NCBI GenBank assembly: GCA_964556545.1 | Contig: CAZKWE010000059.1 | Span: 1 to 64,000, forward strand | Length of the DNA: 64,000 nt | From: JALSKU01 sp964556545 | GTDB lineage: Bacteria; Campylobacterota; Campylobacteria; Campylobacterales; JALSKU01 | Direction of reading: 5' to 3' | Part shown: positions 17,564 through 26,062 of the stretch, piece by piece | Layout of the letters: every line of letters starts with the position of its first letter | Position numbering within the stretch: position 1 is the first letter of the stretch | Notes under the pieces: generated by a model | Database searches by the model: none | The model's input: the letters and a program-made list of their open reading frames with translations, nothing else | What the model was told of the DNA's origin: nothing | Made by a program: the position numbers and the translations under genes

Positions 17564-19150
17564 ATGAAAATTAAAAAAGTTTTGGTTTGTGACACAATAC
17601 ATTCCAAAGGTATAGAATTATTAAAAAAAGAAGAGGATATAGAAGTTTATGATGCTTCATCCTGCCCGAAAGATGAACTTTTAGAACTTTTAGATGATTA
17701 TGATATTGCCATAACAAGAAGTTCCACTCCTGTAAATCAGGCATTTTTAAATCATGCTAAAAATTTAAAAGCAATTGTAAGAGCCGGTGTGGGTGTCGAT
17801 AATGTTGATATGCAAGGGTGCAGTAAAAAGGGTATTATTGTTATGAATGTACCTACTGCCAATACTATAGCTGCAGTTGAAATGACAATGGCTCATCTTT
17901 TGTCAAGTGCCAGATCTTTTCCAAATGCAAATAATGATCTAAAATTAAACAGAATTTGGAAAAGAGAAAAATGGTACGGAGTGGAATTGTTTGAAAAAAA
18001 GCTCGGTATTATAGGTTTTGGGAATATCGGAAGCAGAGTTGGGATCAGAGCAAAAGCGTTTGGTATGGAAGTTATAACATATGATCCATATATAGATCCG
18101 AAAAAAGCCATAGATGCCGGTGTAAAATATACGGAAAATTTTGATGATATTCTTTCTTGTGATTTTATAACAATTCATACTCCGAAAAATAATGAAACTA
18201 TTGATATGATTTCATATGATGAAATTAATAAAATGAAAGATGGTGTCAGGCTGATTAATTGTGCCAGAGGCGGACTTTATAACGAAGATGCACTTTATGA
18301 CAATATAAAAAGCGGAAAAATTGCATATGCCGGAATTGATGTGTTTGCAAAAGAACCTGCAATTGACAATAAGCTTTTGGATCTTGAAAATATATCCGTT
18401 ACTCCGCATCTTGGAGCAAACACATATGAATCACAGGAAAAAATTGCAGTTCAAGCTGCCGAACAAGCTATAAGTGCAGCAAGAGGAAGCAGTTATCCAA
18501 ATGCACTGAATTTACCTATAGACGAAACAAAAATGCCTTCTTTTGTTAAGCCGTATTTGGAGCTTATGCAAAAAATGGGATCACTCGCCGCACAGATAAA
18601 CAAATCACCGATTGGAACTATCAAAGTTGTAGCAGAAGGAGATATTGCCGAATATCTTGATTCTTTACTTACTTTTGCTCTCGTAGGAAGCTTGAAAGAA
18701 TCAATGGGTGAACAGGTAAATTATGTCAATGCGGGATTTATTGCAAAAGAGAAAAATATAAAGACTTTAACCGAAGTTTCAAAAGGCAACAGTGCTTTTA
18801 AAAACAGAATTGACATATATCTAAGTACAAATAAAGGTACAATCGAAATAAGCGGTACTGCTTTTGGTGATGATATGCAAAGAATTGTCAATTTTGACGG
18901 ATTTAGTTTGGATGTTGAGCCAAAAGGCAAAATGATAATTTTTAAAAATACGGATATTCCGGGAGTTATAGGAGAAATCGGCACTATTTTAGCCCGAAAC
19001 GGTATCAATATAGCTGATTTCAGACTCGGCAGAAATAACAAATCCCAAGCTTTGGCAATTATACTTGTTGATAACAGTGTTACTAAAGATATACTAAATG
19101 AATTGTCAAAACTAAAAGCTTGTATTAGTGTTTCTTATGTTATTTTATGA
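17564..19150 (+). CDS. serA: D-3-phosphoglycerate dehydrogenase
   Basis: First enzyme of serine synthesis, oxidising 3-phosphoglycerate with NAD+ (528 aa, long bacterial type). A substrate domain and NAD-binding domain (GIIGFGNIGSRVGIRAKAFG near residue 148) are followed by catalytic Arg-Glu-His positions (INCARGG; TPHLGA). An intervening domain and a C-terminal ACT domain (FKNTDIPGVIGEIGTILARN), which usually gives feedback inhibition by serine, complete it. I use the ATG at 17564, preceded by AAAGGAG, rather than the TTG 12 codons upstream. Confidence 0.95.
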   Translation: MKIKKVLVCDTIHSKGIELLKKEEDIEVYDASSCPKDELLELLDDYDIAITRSSTPVNQAFLNHAKNLKAIVRAGVGVDNVDMQGCSKKGIIVMNVPTANTIAAVEMTMAHLLSSARSFPNANNDLKLNRIWKREKWYGVELFEKKLGIIGFGNIGSRVGIRAKAFGMEVITYDPYIDPKKAIDAGVKYTENFDDILSCDFITIHTPKNNETIDMISYDEINKMKDGVRLINCARGGLYNEDALYDNIKSGKIAYAGIDVFAKEPAIDNKLLDLENISVTPHLGANTYESQEKIAVQAAEQAISAARGSSYPNALNLPIDETKMPSFVKPYLELMQKMGSLAAQINKSPIGTIKVVAEGDIAEYLDSLLTFALVGSLKESMGEQVNYVNAGFIAKEKNIKTLTEVSKGNSAFKNRIDIYLSTNKGTIEISGTAFGDDMQRIVNFDGFSLDVEPKGKMIIFKNTDIPGVIGEIGTILARNGINIADFRLGRNNKSQALAIILVDNSVTKDILNELSKLKACISVSYVIL

Positions 19151-19152
19151 TT

Positions 19153-19180
19153 ATTATAAGATTTTTTTATAATGATTTTT
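19153..19180 (+). terminator. Possible terminator after serA
   Basis: ATTATAA (19153-19159) and TTATAAT (19167-19173) form a seven-pair stem around a U-rich loop, followed by GATTTTTATT. All-AU stem, so weak, but it stands between serA and the promoter of the efflux operon. Confidence 0.35.
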
Positions 19181-19186
19181 ATTAGT

Positions 19187-19210
19187 TATTAAGTGTAAAC
19201 TTAATATAAT
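19187..19210 (+). promoter_or_regulatory. Promoter and overlapping operator of the efflux operon
   Basis: TATAAT at 19205-19210 lies 36 bases before the TolC start codon. Overlapping it is a perfect inverted repeat with 8-base arms and a 4-base spacer, TATTAAGTGTAAACTTAATA (19187-19206). A repeat of this size across a -10 box is where a TetR-type repressor would sit. No regulator gene is adjacent, so the binder is unknown. Confidence 0.45.
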
Positions 19211-19246
19211 CCATACTTTTATGTATGATAACAATAAGGAGAACTG

Positions 19247-20662
19247 ATGAAAATAATTTTTGGTTTGCTTTTATTTGCTTCATCTATATTTGCTTTGCAA
19301 AAAGATTTGACATTAAATGAGGCAATTGTTTTATTGAAAAAAAATAGTTCAAATATAAAAATAGCAAAATTCAATGAAAAGATGGCCAAATTTAAAACAA
19401 AAGTTGCTGAAAGTTACAACTACGGCAATTTGGATTATACTCTAAATGCACTAAGAAGTAATGATGCGGGAAATGTATTTGGTTTTAAACTCCAAAGCAG
19501 AGAAGCAACATTTAGAGATTTTGGTTTTAAGGATTTTCTTGGAGGGGTAGGCGGGGCTTTACAGCTTGCAAGCGGAAATTTCGGAACATTTTCAACTCTT
19601 ATGTCAAATCCTTCAATGCAAGATACTCTTTTGGATACTTCCCCAAGTGATTTGAATTATCCCGGTTGCAGAAATCATTTTCAAAATATATTGTCTTATA
19701 AAGTTCCGCTTTTTACCGGATACAAACTTACCCAGTATAAAGTTATAATGAAGGATATGGAAAAACTATCAAAGCTTGATACAAAAAAAATTATAAATGA
19801 AGAGATATACCAAACAAAAAAAACTTTTTACAATATCTCTTTGGTTGAAAATTATATAAAACATTTAAAGCAGTTAAAAAACAATATTGATAAACTTGAA
19901 GATATCATAAAAGCTTTTAAAAAAGAGGGTTACGCAAAAAATACGGATATACTCGAAGTAGAGGCAAAAAGGGCAAGTGTACTAAGTTATTTAAATCAGG
20001 CAAAATTAAACAGGAATTTGGCATATCAATATCTTGAATTTTTGATAGATGAAAAAGTCAGCTCGATTTCACATGTCAATGATCTTGCACCTTTGCCTAA
20101 TGAGAGTATAGAATCAATGGTGGAAAAAACAATAGATCTTAAAATGGCGAAACTCGGACTTAAAATTACAAAAGAGAATATAAAACTTAAAAAAAGTGCT
20201 TACTATCCTGTAATTGGTGCTTTTGGAGAATACTCCACAGCTGATGACAAACCATTTAATGACTTTTTTAAACATGACAGTATCACTTTTGGTGCTCAAC
20301 TTAAATGGAATCTTTTTGACGGCGGCAAAAAGTCAGCCCAATTGCAAGAGGCAAAAGTAAAACATATGCAAATGGCTGAAAAGCTATCTCTTGCAAAGAG
20401 AGGATTGGCACTTAAGATAAGGCAGATTATAACGGAAGTTAAAAGTAAAGATTATGATGTAAAAGCCAAACAAAAAGAGTTTGAATTTACAAAAAAAGTT
20501 TTTGAGCAATACGAAGGCAAGTATAAAGAGGGACTTGAAAAGATAAGTGATGTGCTTATCAAACATTCTCAGGAGATAAAAGCACTTTTGGAGCTTTTAA
20601 AGGTTAAAACCGATAGAAATCAAAAAGTTTTTGAATTAGAAAGTTTATTGGAGGGAAGTTAA
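19247..20662 (+). CDS. TolC-family outer-membrane efflux protein
   Basis: Outer-membrane channel subunit (471 aa) of a tripartite efflux pump. An N-terminal signal peptide (cleavage after about IFALQ) is followed by DLTLNEAIVLLKKNS, the usual opening helix of TolC proteins. Long alternating helices and strand-forming segments (ITFGAQLKWNLFDGGKK) complete each half. ATAAGGAGA precedes the ATG. The adaptor gene starts one base after its stop, and the split RND permease follows, so the pump components are encoded in order from outer to inner membrane. The substrate is not predictable. Confidence 0.88.
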   Translation: MKIIFGLLLFASSIFALQKDLTLNEAIVLLKKNSSNIKIAKFNEKMAKFKTKVAESYNYGNLDYTLNALRSNDAGNVFGFKLQSREATFRDFGFKDFLGGVGGALQLASGNFGTFSTLMSNPSMQDTLLDTSPSDLNYPGCRNHFQNILSYKVPLFTGYKLTQYKVIMKDMEKLSKLDTKKIINEEIYQTKKTFYNISLVENYIKHLKQLKNNIDKLEDIIKAFKKEGYAKNTDILEVEAKRASVLSYLNQAKLNRNLAYQYLEFLIDEKVSSISHVNDLAPLPNESIESMVEKTIDLKMAKLGLKITKENIKLKKSAYYPVIGAFGEYSTADDKPFNDFFKHDSITFGAQLKWNLFDGGKKSAQLQEAKVKHMQMAEKLSLAKRGLALKIRQIITEVKSKDYDVKAKQKEFEFTKKVFEQYEGKYKEGLEKISDVLIKHSQEIKALLELLKVKTDRNQKVFELESLLEGS

Positions 20663-20663
20663 A

Positions 20664-21458
20664 ATGAAAAAGATAATAATTGCACTTTTAATGTTCGCGG
20701 CTTTTATAAATGCATCCGATATTAAGCTGTCCGGTACAGTTGTCAGCGATGATACAAAGATGATAGCAAGCAGATTTATGGGATTTGTACAAAATGTGTA
20801 TGTAGATGAGGGTGATTATGTAAAAAAAGGGAAATTACTTTATGTGATAGATTCAAAAGAGATTGATTTGGCAAAGTCTCAAGTTGAACTTGCCATATCG
20901 CAAGCGAGACTCGCAGTACAAATGAATCAAAATATGTATAATAATGCCCACTTAAACTATGAAAGATATAAAAGATTGTATAAAAAAGGTTTCGTATCCA
21001 AATATGATATGGAAAATATGCAGCTTATGGAGAAAAATACAAAAGATATGGTTACAATTTCAAAAAAACAGTTAGACCAGGCAAAGGCTAAGCTGAAAGA
21101 AGTGTTGCACCAGTATGAATATCTTAAGCTTAAAGCTCCGAATGACGGAGTTATTATACAAAAAAATATAAAAGTCGGACAAATTGCCATTCCCGGAATG
21201 CCGGCACTGATTTTAACTTCTTTGAATGATTTGAAAATTATGATTCAAATTGGAGAGAGTAACTTAAAAAATATAAAATTGGGACAAAAAGTTGATGTAT
21301 TGATTCCGTCAATCGGATATAAAACAAGAGGAACCATAGCTTCTATAATTCCTGCGGCCAACCCTATGACACATAAATTTAAAGTTAAGATAGCTTTTTT
21401 AAAAGATAAGACAAGTAAAATAATCCCCGGAATGTATGCGGAAGTCAGAATAAAATAG
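20664..21458 (+). CDS. RND efflux periplasmic adaptor subunit
   Basis: Membrane-fusion protein (264 aa, short for the family) linking the RND permease to the TolC channel. A signal peptide ends near NASDIK. The biotinyl-lipoyl half-motif GFVQNVYVDEGDYVKKGKLL lies at about residues 36-55. It is followed by an alpha-hairpin and by the second lipoyl half, LKAPNDGVIIQKNIKVGQIA. The beta-barrel (TSLNDLKIMIQIGESNLKNI) comes next; a membrane-proximal domain seems minimal. GGAGG overlaps the end of the TolC gene, showing tight coupling. Confidence 0.88.
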   Translation: MKKIIIALLMFAAFINASDIKLSGTVVSDDTKMIASRFMGFVQNVYVDEGDYVKKGKLLYVIDSKEIDLAKSQVELAISQARLAVQMNQNMYNNAHLNYERYKRLYKKGFVSKYDMENMQLMEKNTKDMVTISKKQLDQAKAKLKEVLHQYEYLKLKAPNDGVIIQKNIKVGQIAIPGMPALILTSLNDLKIMIQIGESNLKNIKLGQKVDVLIPSIGYKTRGTIASIIPAANPMTHKFKVKIAFLKDKTSKIIPGMYAEVRIK

Positions 21459-21467
21459 GACGGATAT

Positions 21468-23108
21468 ATGGAAAATAAACATGATATAAATTACAAGCCC
21501 AAAGATTATGCAGGCAAATTGGCACTCTCTTTTTTGCATAATCCACTGACTGCAATGCTTGCAGTCTTTATACTGGCTATTGGTTATCTTTCTTTGGAAA
21601 TTATGCCAAGAGAAGAGGATCCGCAAATTGCAATTAGCGGAGGAGCTATCATAGTTCCTATGCCGGGGGCCACTCCAAAAGAGATAGAAAATATTATTTT
21701 AAAGCCACTTGAGCAACGAATCAGAGAAATTTCGGGAGTTGAACATGTTTACGGTATGGCTATGCACAATGTAGGAATTGTTAATGTGCAGTATTATATA
21801 GGCCAAAACAGACAAATTTCCAATTTGAAACTTTATGATAAAGTTATGCAACATATAGATGAATTGCCTAAAAATGCAATGAATCCCATAGTTAAACCGT
21901 TTGATATAGATATAGATATTCCTATTTTATCGTTTGCGTTTTATAAAAAAGATAAAAATCTAAGTGATGCAAAACTTTTTAAAATAATAAAAGAGATACA
22001 ATATCAGATAAACGGTATAAAAAATGTTTCCAAAACAGAACTCAAAGGAGCTCATAAGAGACAATTTAATATATTGGTTGATTTAAATAAATTAAAAGGC
22101 TATCATATCTCTTTGGGGCAAGTTATGCAAGCTGTCAGTTCTATTGCAAAAGAAGTACCTGAAGTAAAAAACAGGACGAAAGATAAAAAGATAGTGATAT
22201 TCGGAGTTCCGAATGTAATTGAAAGTATAGAAGATGTCAAAAATATAATGGTTGCAAATTATATGAATTCACCTATATATGTAAAAGATATAGCTAAAGT
22301 AGAAGACGGGATAGATATACAAAATTTCAAACAGGCTGATATTTGGACTAGGGATATTAAAAAAGATATTGCTCAGTATACTTTGACAATTGCGAAATTA
22401 AAAGGTACAAATGCAGTTTTTGTTGCAAATGATGTTATAGCAAAATTAAAAGAGTTAAAACCTATGTTAAAAAAAGAAGGTATAGGATATGTATTAACCA
22501 GAAATTACGGAAAAAGAGCAAATGATGCAGTAAATGAATTGGTAGATCATCTTTTGATAACGATAGGTATTATTGCTATTATGCTGATATTTTTTCTTGG
22601 CTGGAGAGAATCTCTTATCGTTACTTTTACTGTTCCGGCGATTTTGGCAATTACTCTTTTTATAGCTTATATAACCGGACAAACGATAAACAGAATTACT
22701 CTTTTTGCATTTTTGCTATCCTTGGGGCTTTTGGTGGATGCTGCAATTATAGTTATAGAAAATATACACAGGCATCTACATGATCACTCTTCTGTTGATA
22801 AAAGTATGGACGAGATAGTTGTTGAAGCAACAGATGAGATAGGATCACCAACCAATATAGCAACACTTGCTATCATACTTACAATGGTTCCTATGGCATT
22901 TGTTGGCGGAATGATGGGAGAATTTATGAAGCCGATACCTCAAAATGTTCCGGTAGCGCTTGTGGCATCACTTTTTATAGCATATATATTTACACCTTAT
23001 TTGTCAAAAAAATTACTCAAGAAGCCAAAACTCCATCATCATCATCACCATTTTCAAAAAAATGATGAAGAAAATGCAACTTGCGAACAAGACAGGGGTG
23101 CAAAATGA
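21468..23108 (+). CDS. RND efflux permease, N-terminal half (split gene)
   Basis: N-terminal half (546 aa) of an AcrB/CzcA-type proton-driven permease. Helix 1 (about residues 29-47), the first large periplasmic loop (PREEDPQIAISGGAIIVPMP is the typical start) and helices 2-6, including LLSLGLLVDAAIIVIENI with proton-relay acidic residues, are present. It ends in the cytoplasmic loop that normally joins helix 6 to helix 7, with a run of six histidines (KLHHHHHHFQKND). Its TGA overlaps the ATG of the second half (ATGA). Single-chain RND permeases are about 1,000-1,050 residues, so the two pieces make one normal protein. Confidence 0.88.
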   Translation: MENKHDINYKPKDYAGKLALSFLHNPLTAMLAVFILAIGYLSLEIMPREEDPQIAISGGAIIVPMPGATPKEIENIILKPLEQRIREISGVEHVYGMAMHNVGIVNVQYYIGQNRQISNLKLYDKVMQHIDELPKNAMNPIVKPFDIDIDIPILSFAFYKKDKNLSDAKLFKIIKEIQYQINGIKNVSKTELKGAHKRQFNILVDLNKLKGYHISLGQVMQAVSSIAKEVPEVKNRTKDKKIVIFGVPNVIESIEDVKNIMVANYMNSPIYVKDIAKVEDGIDIQNFKQADIWTRDIKKDIAQYTLTIAKLKGTNAVFVANDVIAKLKELKPMLKKEGIGYVLTRNYGKRANDAVNELVDHLLITIGIIAIMLIFFLGWRESLIVTFTVPAILAITLFIAYITGQTINRITLFAFLLSLGLLVDAAIIVIENIHRHLHDHSSVDKSMDEIVVEATDEIGSPTNIATLAIILTMVPMAFVGGMMGEFMKPIPQNVPVALVASLFIAYIFTPYLSKKLLKKPKLHHHHHHFQKNDEENATCEQDRGAK

Positions 23109-24781
23109 AAATGTATGAAAGATTTGTATATGCTATTTTAAACAGTAAAATATTAAAATTTTTAGTTATCGTTATAACACTCCTTGCATTGGGAGGGTCA
23201 GTAATGATGCTGCCTACAAAAGTAGTTTTAGCCAAAATGCTTCCCGGAAAAAGTGCAAATACATACAGTGTTTACATAGACCTTCCAACAGGAAGCTCCA
23301 TAGAAGAAACGAAGAAAGTCGGAAAGTGTATTTTACAAATTTTAAAAAAAGAGAAAGAAGTAACGGATATAGAGAGTTTTTATGGAGAAGGAGCGCCGCT
23401 TGATTATGCGGGGCTTGTAAAAGGAAGCGGATTTAAAAACAGTGAAAATGTGGCTGAATTTGTTATTAATTTAACCGACAAGCACGATAGAGAAGAGAAA
23501 AGCTATGAAATGGTTCATAGATTAAGACCTGTTGTTAAAAAAAGTTGTGAAAAGTTAAAAACAGGCACTGTTATAAAAATGATAGAACAACCCGCAGGTC
23601 CGCCGACACTTGCATCTATAGTAACAGAATTGTACGGCCAAAATATAAATTCTATTAGAAAATTATCAAAACGAGTTGCAAAAATACTTAAAAATACAAA
23701 AGGTTTGGTTGATGTTGATATAATGGATGATGACATTTACCCAAAATACAATATAAGGCCGAATGTAGACAAGATACAAAAAAGTGCTCTTTCGGTTGAA
23801 CAAGTCCAAAAGATACTTTACCTTGCATTTGAAGGTATGGGTGTAGGGGTTAAAAATTCTGAAAATTATCCTTCTCAGATAACGGTTTTTCTCAGACTAA
23901 GTGATAAAACCAGAAGGTTTGATGCGGCAAATTTACATGATGTAAAAGCAAAATTATCTTCTTTTGAGTTAATGAATCAAAAAGGTATGATGGTGCCTCT
24001 TGGGGAAGTTGTTGATATTGTTAAAACTACGAATGAACCAATGATAACACATAAGAATTTAAAAAGATATATAAATGTAACGGCAGAGACGGATGAAGTT
24101 TCTCAGGTTTATCCGCTTTTGGATGCAAGAGATAAAATGATAAAAGAGTTGTCAAAAAATTATATTGTTAAAAAAGAGAGTGTAAAAAACTTTACACATA
24201 TGTTTGATCTTCATCTTACTGATAAAAAAACCGGTGAAAAACTTGATATTGTTTGGGATGGAGAGATGAAAGTTACACTTGATACTTTCAGGGATCTTGG
24301 TCTTGCGTTCATAGCGGCATTGGTGCTGATATATGTTTTGATGGTGATTTACTATAAAAGTTACTCTATAAGTTCTATTATTATGGCAGGTAGTTTTTTA
24401 TCTATTATAGGAGTTATCGTCGGACATTGGGTGGCTGATCTCGTGACAAAAGATACATTCTTTTTAACAGCAACAAGTCTTATAGGGTTTATTGCTCTTA
24501 TGGGAATAAGCTCAAGAAATTCACTTTTGTTGGTTGATTTTGCAAAAGCACTTATAAATGAAAAAGGTATACAAAAAAGAAGGGCTATTGCCATAGCAAC
24601 CGCAACCAGAGCAAAACCTATCATGCTGACAGCAATTGCTATCATACTCGGATCAGCCTTGCTTGCAAGCGATCCGATATTCGGAGGGCTTGGAGTAGCT
24701 CTTATAGGCGGTACTGTTGCGGCTGTGGCGGTATCCTTAATTTTTATACCGGTTTTAATGGATAATTCAAAAGATATATAA
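23105..24781 (+). CDS. RND efflux permease, C-terminal half (split gene)
   Basis: C-terminal half (558 aa): helix 7 (residues about 15-36, FLVIVITLLALGGSVMMLPT), the second periplasmic loop (YSVYIDLPTGSSIEETKKVG) and helices 8-12 (SLIGFIALMGISSRNSLLLV). I place the start at ATG 23105, which overlaps the stop of the first half; the frame is open a further 24 bases upstream without a convincing start. The pieces are in -1 relation. Termination-reinitiation at ATGA is the simplest explanation; I see no classic slippery heptamer. Together with the first half it supplies all twelve helices. Confidence 0.87.
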   Translation: MKMYERFVYAILNSKILKFLVIVITLLALGGSVMMLPTKVVLAKMLPGKSANTYSVYIDLPTGSSIEETKKVGKCILQILKKEKEVTDIESFYGEGAPLDYAGLVKGSGFKNSENVAEFVINLTDKHDREEKSYEMVHRLRPVVKKSCEKLKTGTVIKMIEQPAGPPTLASIVTELYGQNINSIRKLSKRVAKILKNTKGLVDVDIMDDDIYPKYNIRPNVDKIQKSALSVEQVQKILYLAFEGMGVGVKNSENYPSQITVFLRLSDKTRRFDAANLHDVKAKLSSFELMNQKGMMVPLGEVVDIVKTTNEPMITHKNLKRYINVTAETDEVSQVYPLLDARDKMIKELSKNYIVKKESVKNFTHMFDLHLTDKKTGEKLDIVWDGEMKVTLDTFRDLGLAFIAALVLIYVLMVIYYKSYSISSIIMAGSFLSIIGVIVGHWVADLVTKDTFFLTATSLIGFIALMGISSRNSLLLVDFAKALINEKGIQKRRAIAIATATRAKPIMLTAIAIILGSALLASDPIFGGLGVALIGGTVAAVAVSLIFIPVLMDNSKDI

Positions 24782-24790
24782 AGGAAAAAC

Positions 24791-25354
24791 ATGGCAACAT
24801 ATTCAATGGGAGATTTGAAGAAAGGTTTGAAAATAGAGTTAAATGGTATTCCATATAAAATTGTAGAGTATCAGCATGTAAAACCAGGCAAGGGTGCGGC
24901 TTTTGTAAGAGTAAAAATCAAGTCATATTTAAACGGCAAGGTTATTGATAAAACTTTTCATGCGGGCGATAAGTGTCAATCGCCCGATTTGGAAGATAAA
25001 GTTATGCAGTATCTTTATAATGATGGTGAAATGCTCCATTTTATGGATACAGCAACTTATGAACAAATCGCATTAAGCGAAGATCAAGTAGGCGATGCCG
25101 CCCAATGGCTTATTGATGGTATGAATGTTGATATACTTTTTCATAACGGTAATGCTATCGGAGTCGAAGCTCCAAGCGTGGTTGAGCTTAAAATTGTAGA
25201 AACACCGCCAAATTTCAAAGGTGATTCGCAAGGTGGGAAAAAACCGGCAACATTGGAAAGCGGAGCAGTTGTGCAGGTGCCTTTTCATATTTTGGAAGGT
25301 GACACCATAAAAGTTGATACTGCAAAAGGTGAATATTTAGAAAAGGTCAAATAA
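24791..25354 (+). CDS. efp: Elongation factor P
   Basis: Translation factor (187 aa) that rescues ribosomes stalled at consecutive prolines. The KOW-like domain I is followed by two OB domains. The modification loop reads PGKGAAF, so the modifiable residue is Lys34 (the lysine type served by EpmA, rather than the arginine type served by EarP). It starts nine bases after the split RND permease with AAGGA upstream, and so probably shares the efflux transcript, an odd partner for a housekeeping factor. A DJ-1 gene follows after 18 bases. Confidence 0.96.
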   Translation: MATYSMGDLKKGLKIELNGIPYKIVEYQHVKPGKGAAFVRVKIKSYLNGKVIDKTFHAGDKCQSPDLEDKVMQYLYNDGEMLHFMDTATYEQIALSEDQVGDAAQWLIDGMNVDILFHNGNAIGVEAPSVVELKIVETPPNFKGDSQGGKKPATLESGAVVQVPFHILEGDTIKVDTAKGEYLEKVK

Positions 25355-25372
25355 CTCTCAAAGGAGATAAAA

Positions 25373-25930
25373 ATGGCAAAAGTTTTAGTCCCATTGGCAA
25401 ACGGTTTTGAAGAGATAGAAGCTATGAGCATTATAGATGTTTTAAGCAGAGCAGGAATTGATGTGGTTGTAGCGGGGCTTGAAAAAAGAGAAGTCGAAGG
25501 GTCTAACACCGGACTTAAAGTGATAGCCCATACTGTTTTGGATGATGTTGACATTGATTTGCTTGATATGATTGTACTTCCCGGCGGACTTCCCGGGGCT
25601 GAATATTTGGCAAAAAGTGAAAAAGTCAAATCTATAATAAAAGAGATGAGTTTAAAAAATAAACCGGTCGGTGCTATTTGTGCAGCCCCATGGGCATTAA
25701 AAGAAGCAGGAGTGCTTGAAGGAAAAAAACATACCAATTATCCAGGTTTCGAGAGCCATACGGGAAAAGATGGTTATATAGCAAATGAAAAAGTAGTAAT
25801 TGATGGCAATGTCATAACCTCAAGAGGTCCCGGTACTGCTATATGTTTTGGGCTTGAAATAGTTAAATTGCTTGTTGGCAATGAAAAATACGATGAATTA
25901 AAAGCCGGTCTTTTAGCAGATTTTTGTTAG
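25373..25930 (+). CDS. DJ-1/PfpI (YajL-like) family protein
   Basis: Cytosolic protein of 185 aa with the flavodoxin-like DJ-1 fold. The nucleophile cysteine is Cys103 in GAICAAPWAL, the conserved glutamate is in NGFEEIEA near residues 10-17, and LPGGLPGAEYL matches the family loop. Bacterial YajL/DJ-1 proteins protect against electrophile and oxidative damage; glyoxalase or deglycase activity has been proposed for some. Strong AAGGAG upstream; likely co-transcribed with efp. Confidence 0.9.
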   Translation: MAKVLVPLANGFEEIEAMSIIDVLSRAGIDVVVAGLEKREVEGSNTGLKVIAHTVLDDVDIDLLDMIVLPGGLPGAEYLAKSEKVKSIIKEMSLKNKPVGAICAAPWALKEAGVLEGKKHTNYPGFESHTGKDGYIANEKVVIDGNVITSRGPGTAICFGLEIVKLLVGNEKYDELKAGLLADFC

Positions 25931-26062
25931 TTTAAGAGTGTATTTGCAAATAGTAAACTTTCTGCTATGAAGCTTCTGCAGCCTTTTTGAGTTTTCATTA
26001 GAATGGGGTTTCTTTTAGTTGGGTACTTAATTATGATTATATAAAATTACAGGGAGACTTTT

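Noticed and set aside
23030..23052. Histidine run taken as a cloning tag
   Set aside because: The context is native genomic sequence with mixed CAT/CAC codons and the local codon use.
23071..23108. Programmed -1 frameshift joining the RND halves
   Set aside because: The halves are in -1 relation, but there is no X-XXY-YYZ slippery heptamer or obvious downstream structure; ATGA reinitiation explains it.
24361..24792. 143-codon minus-strand ORF inside the RND permease
   Set aside because: Antisense to conserved membrane helices; composition reflects the opposite strand.
25931..26062. Small RNA (SRP RNA or similar) before dnaE
   Set aside because: I could not build a convincing stem or find the conserved loop; only short pairings were seen.
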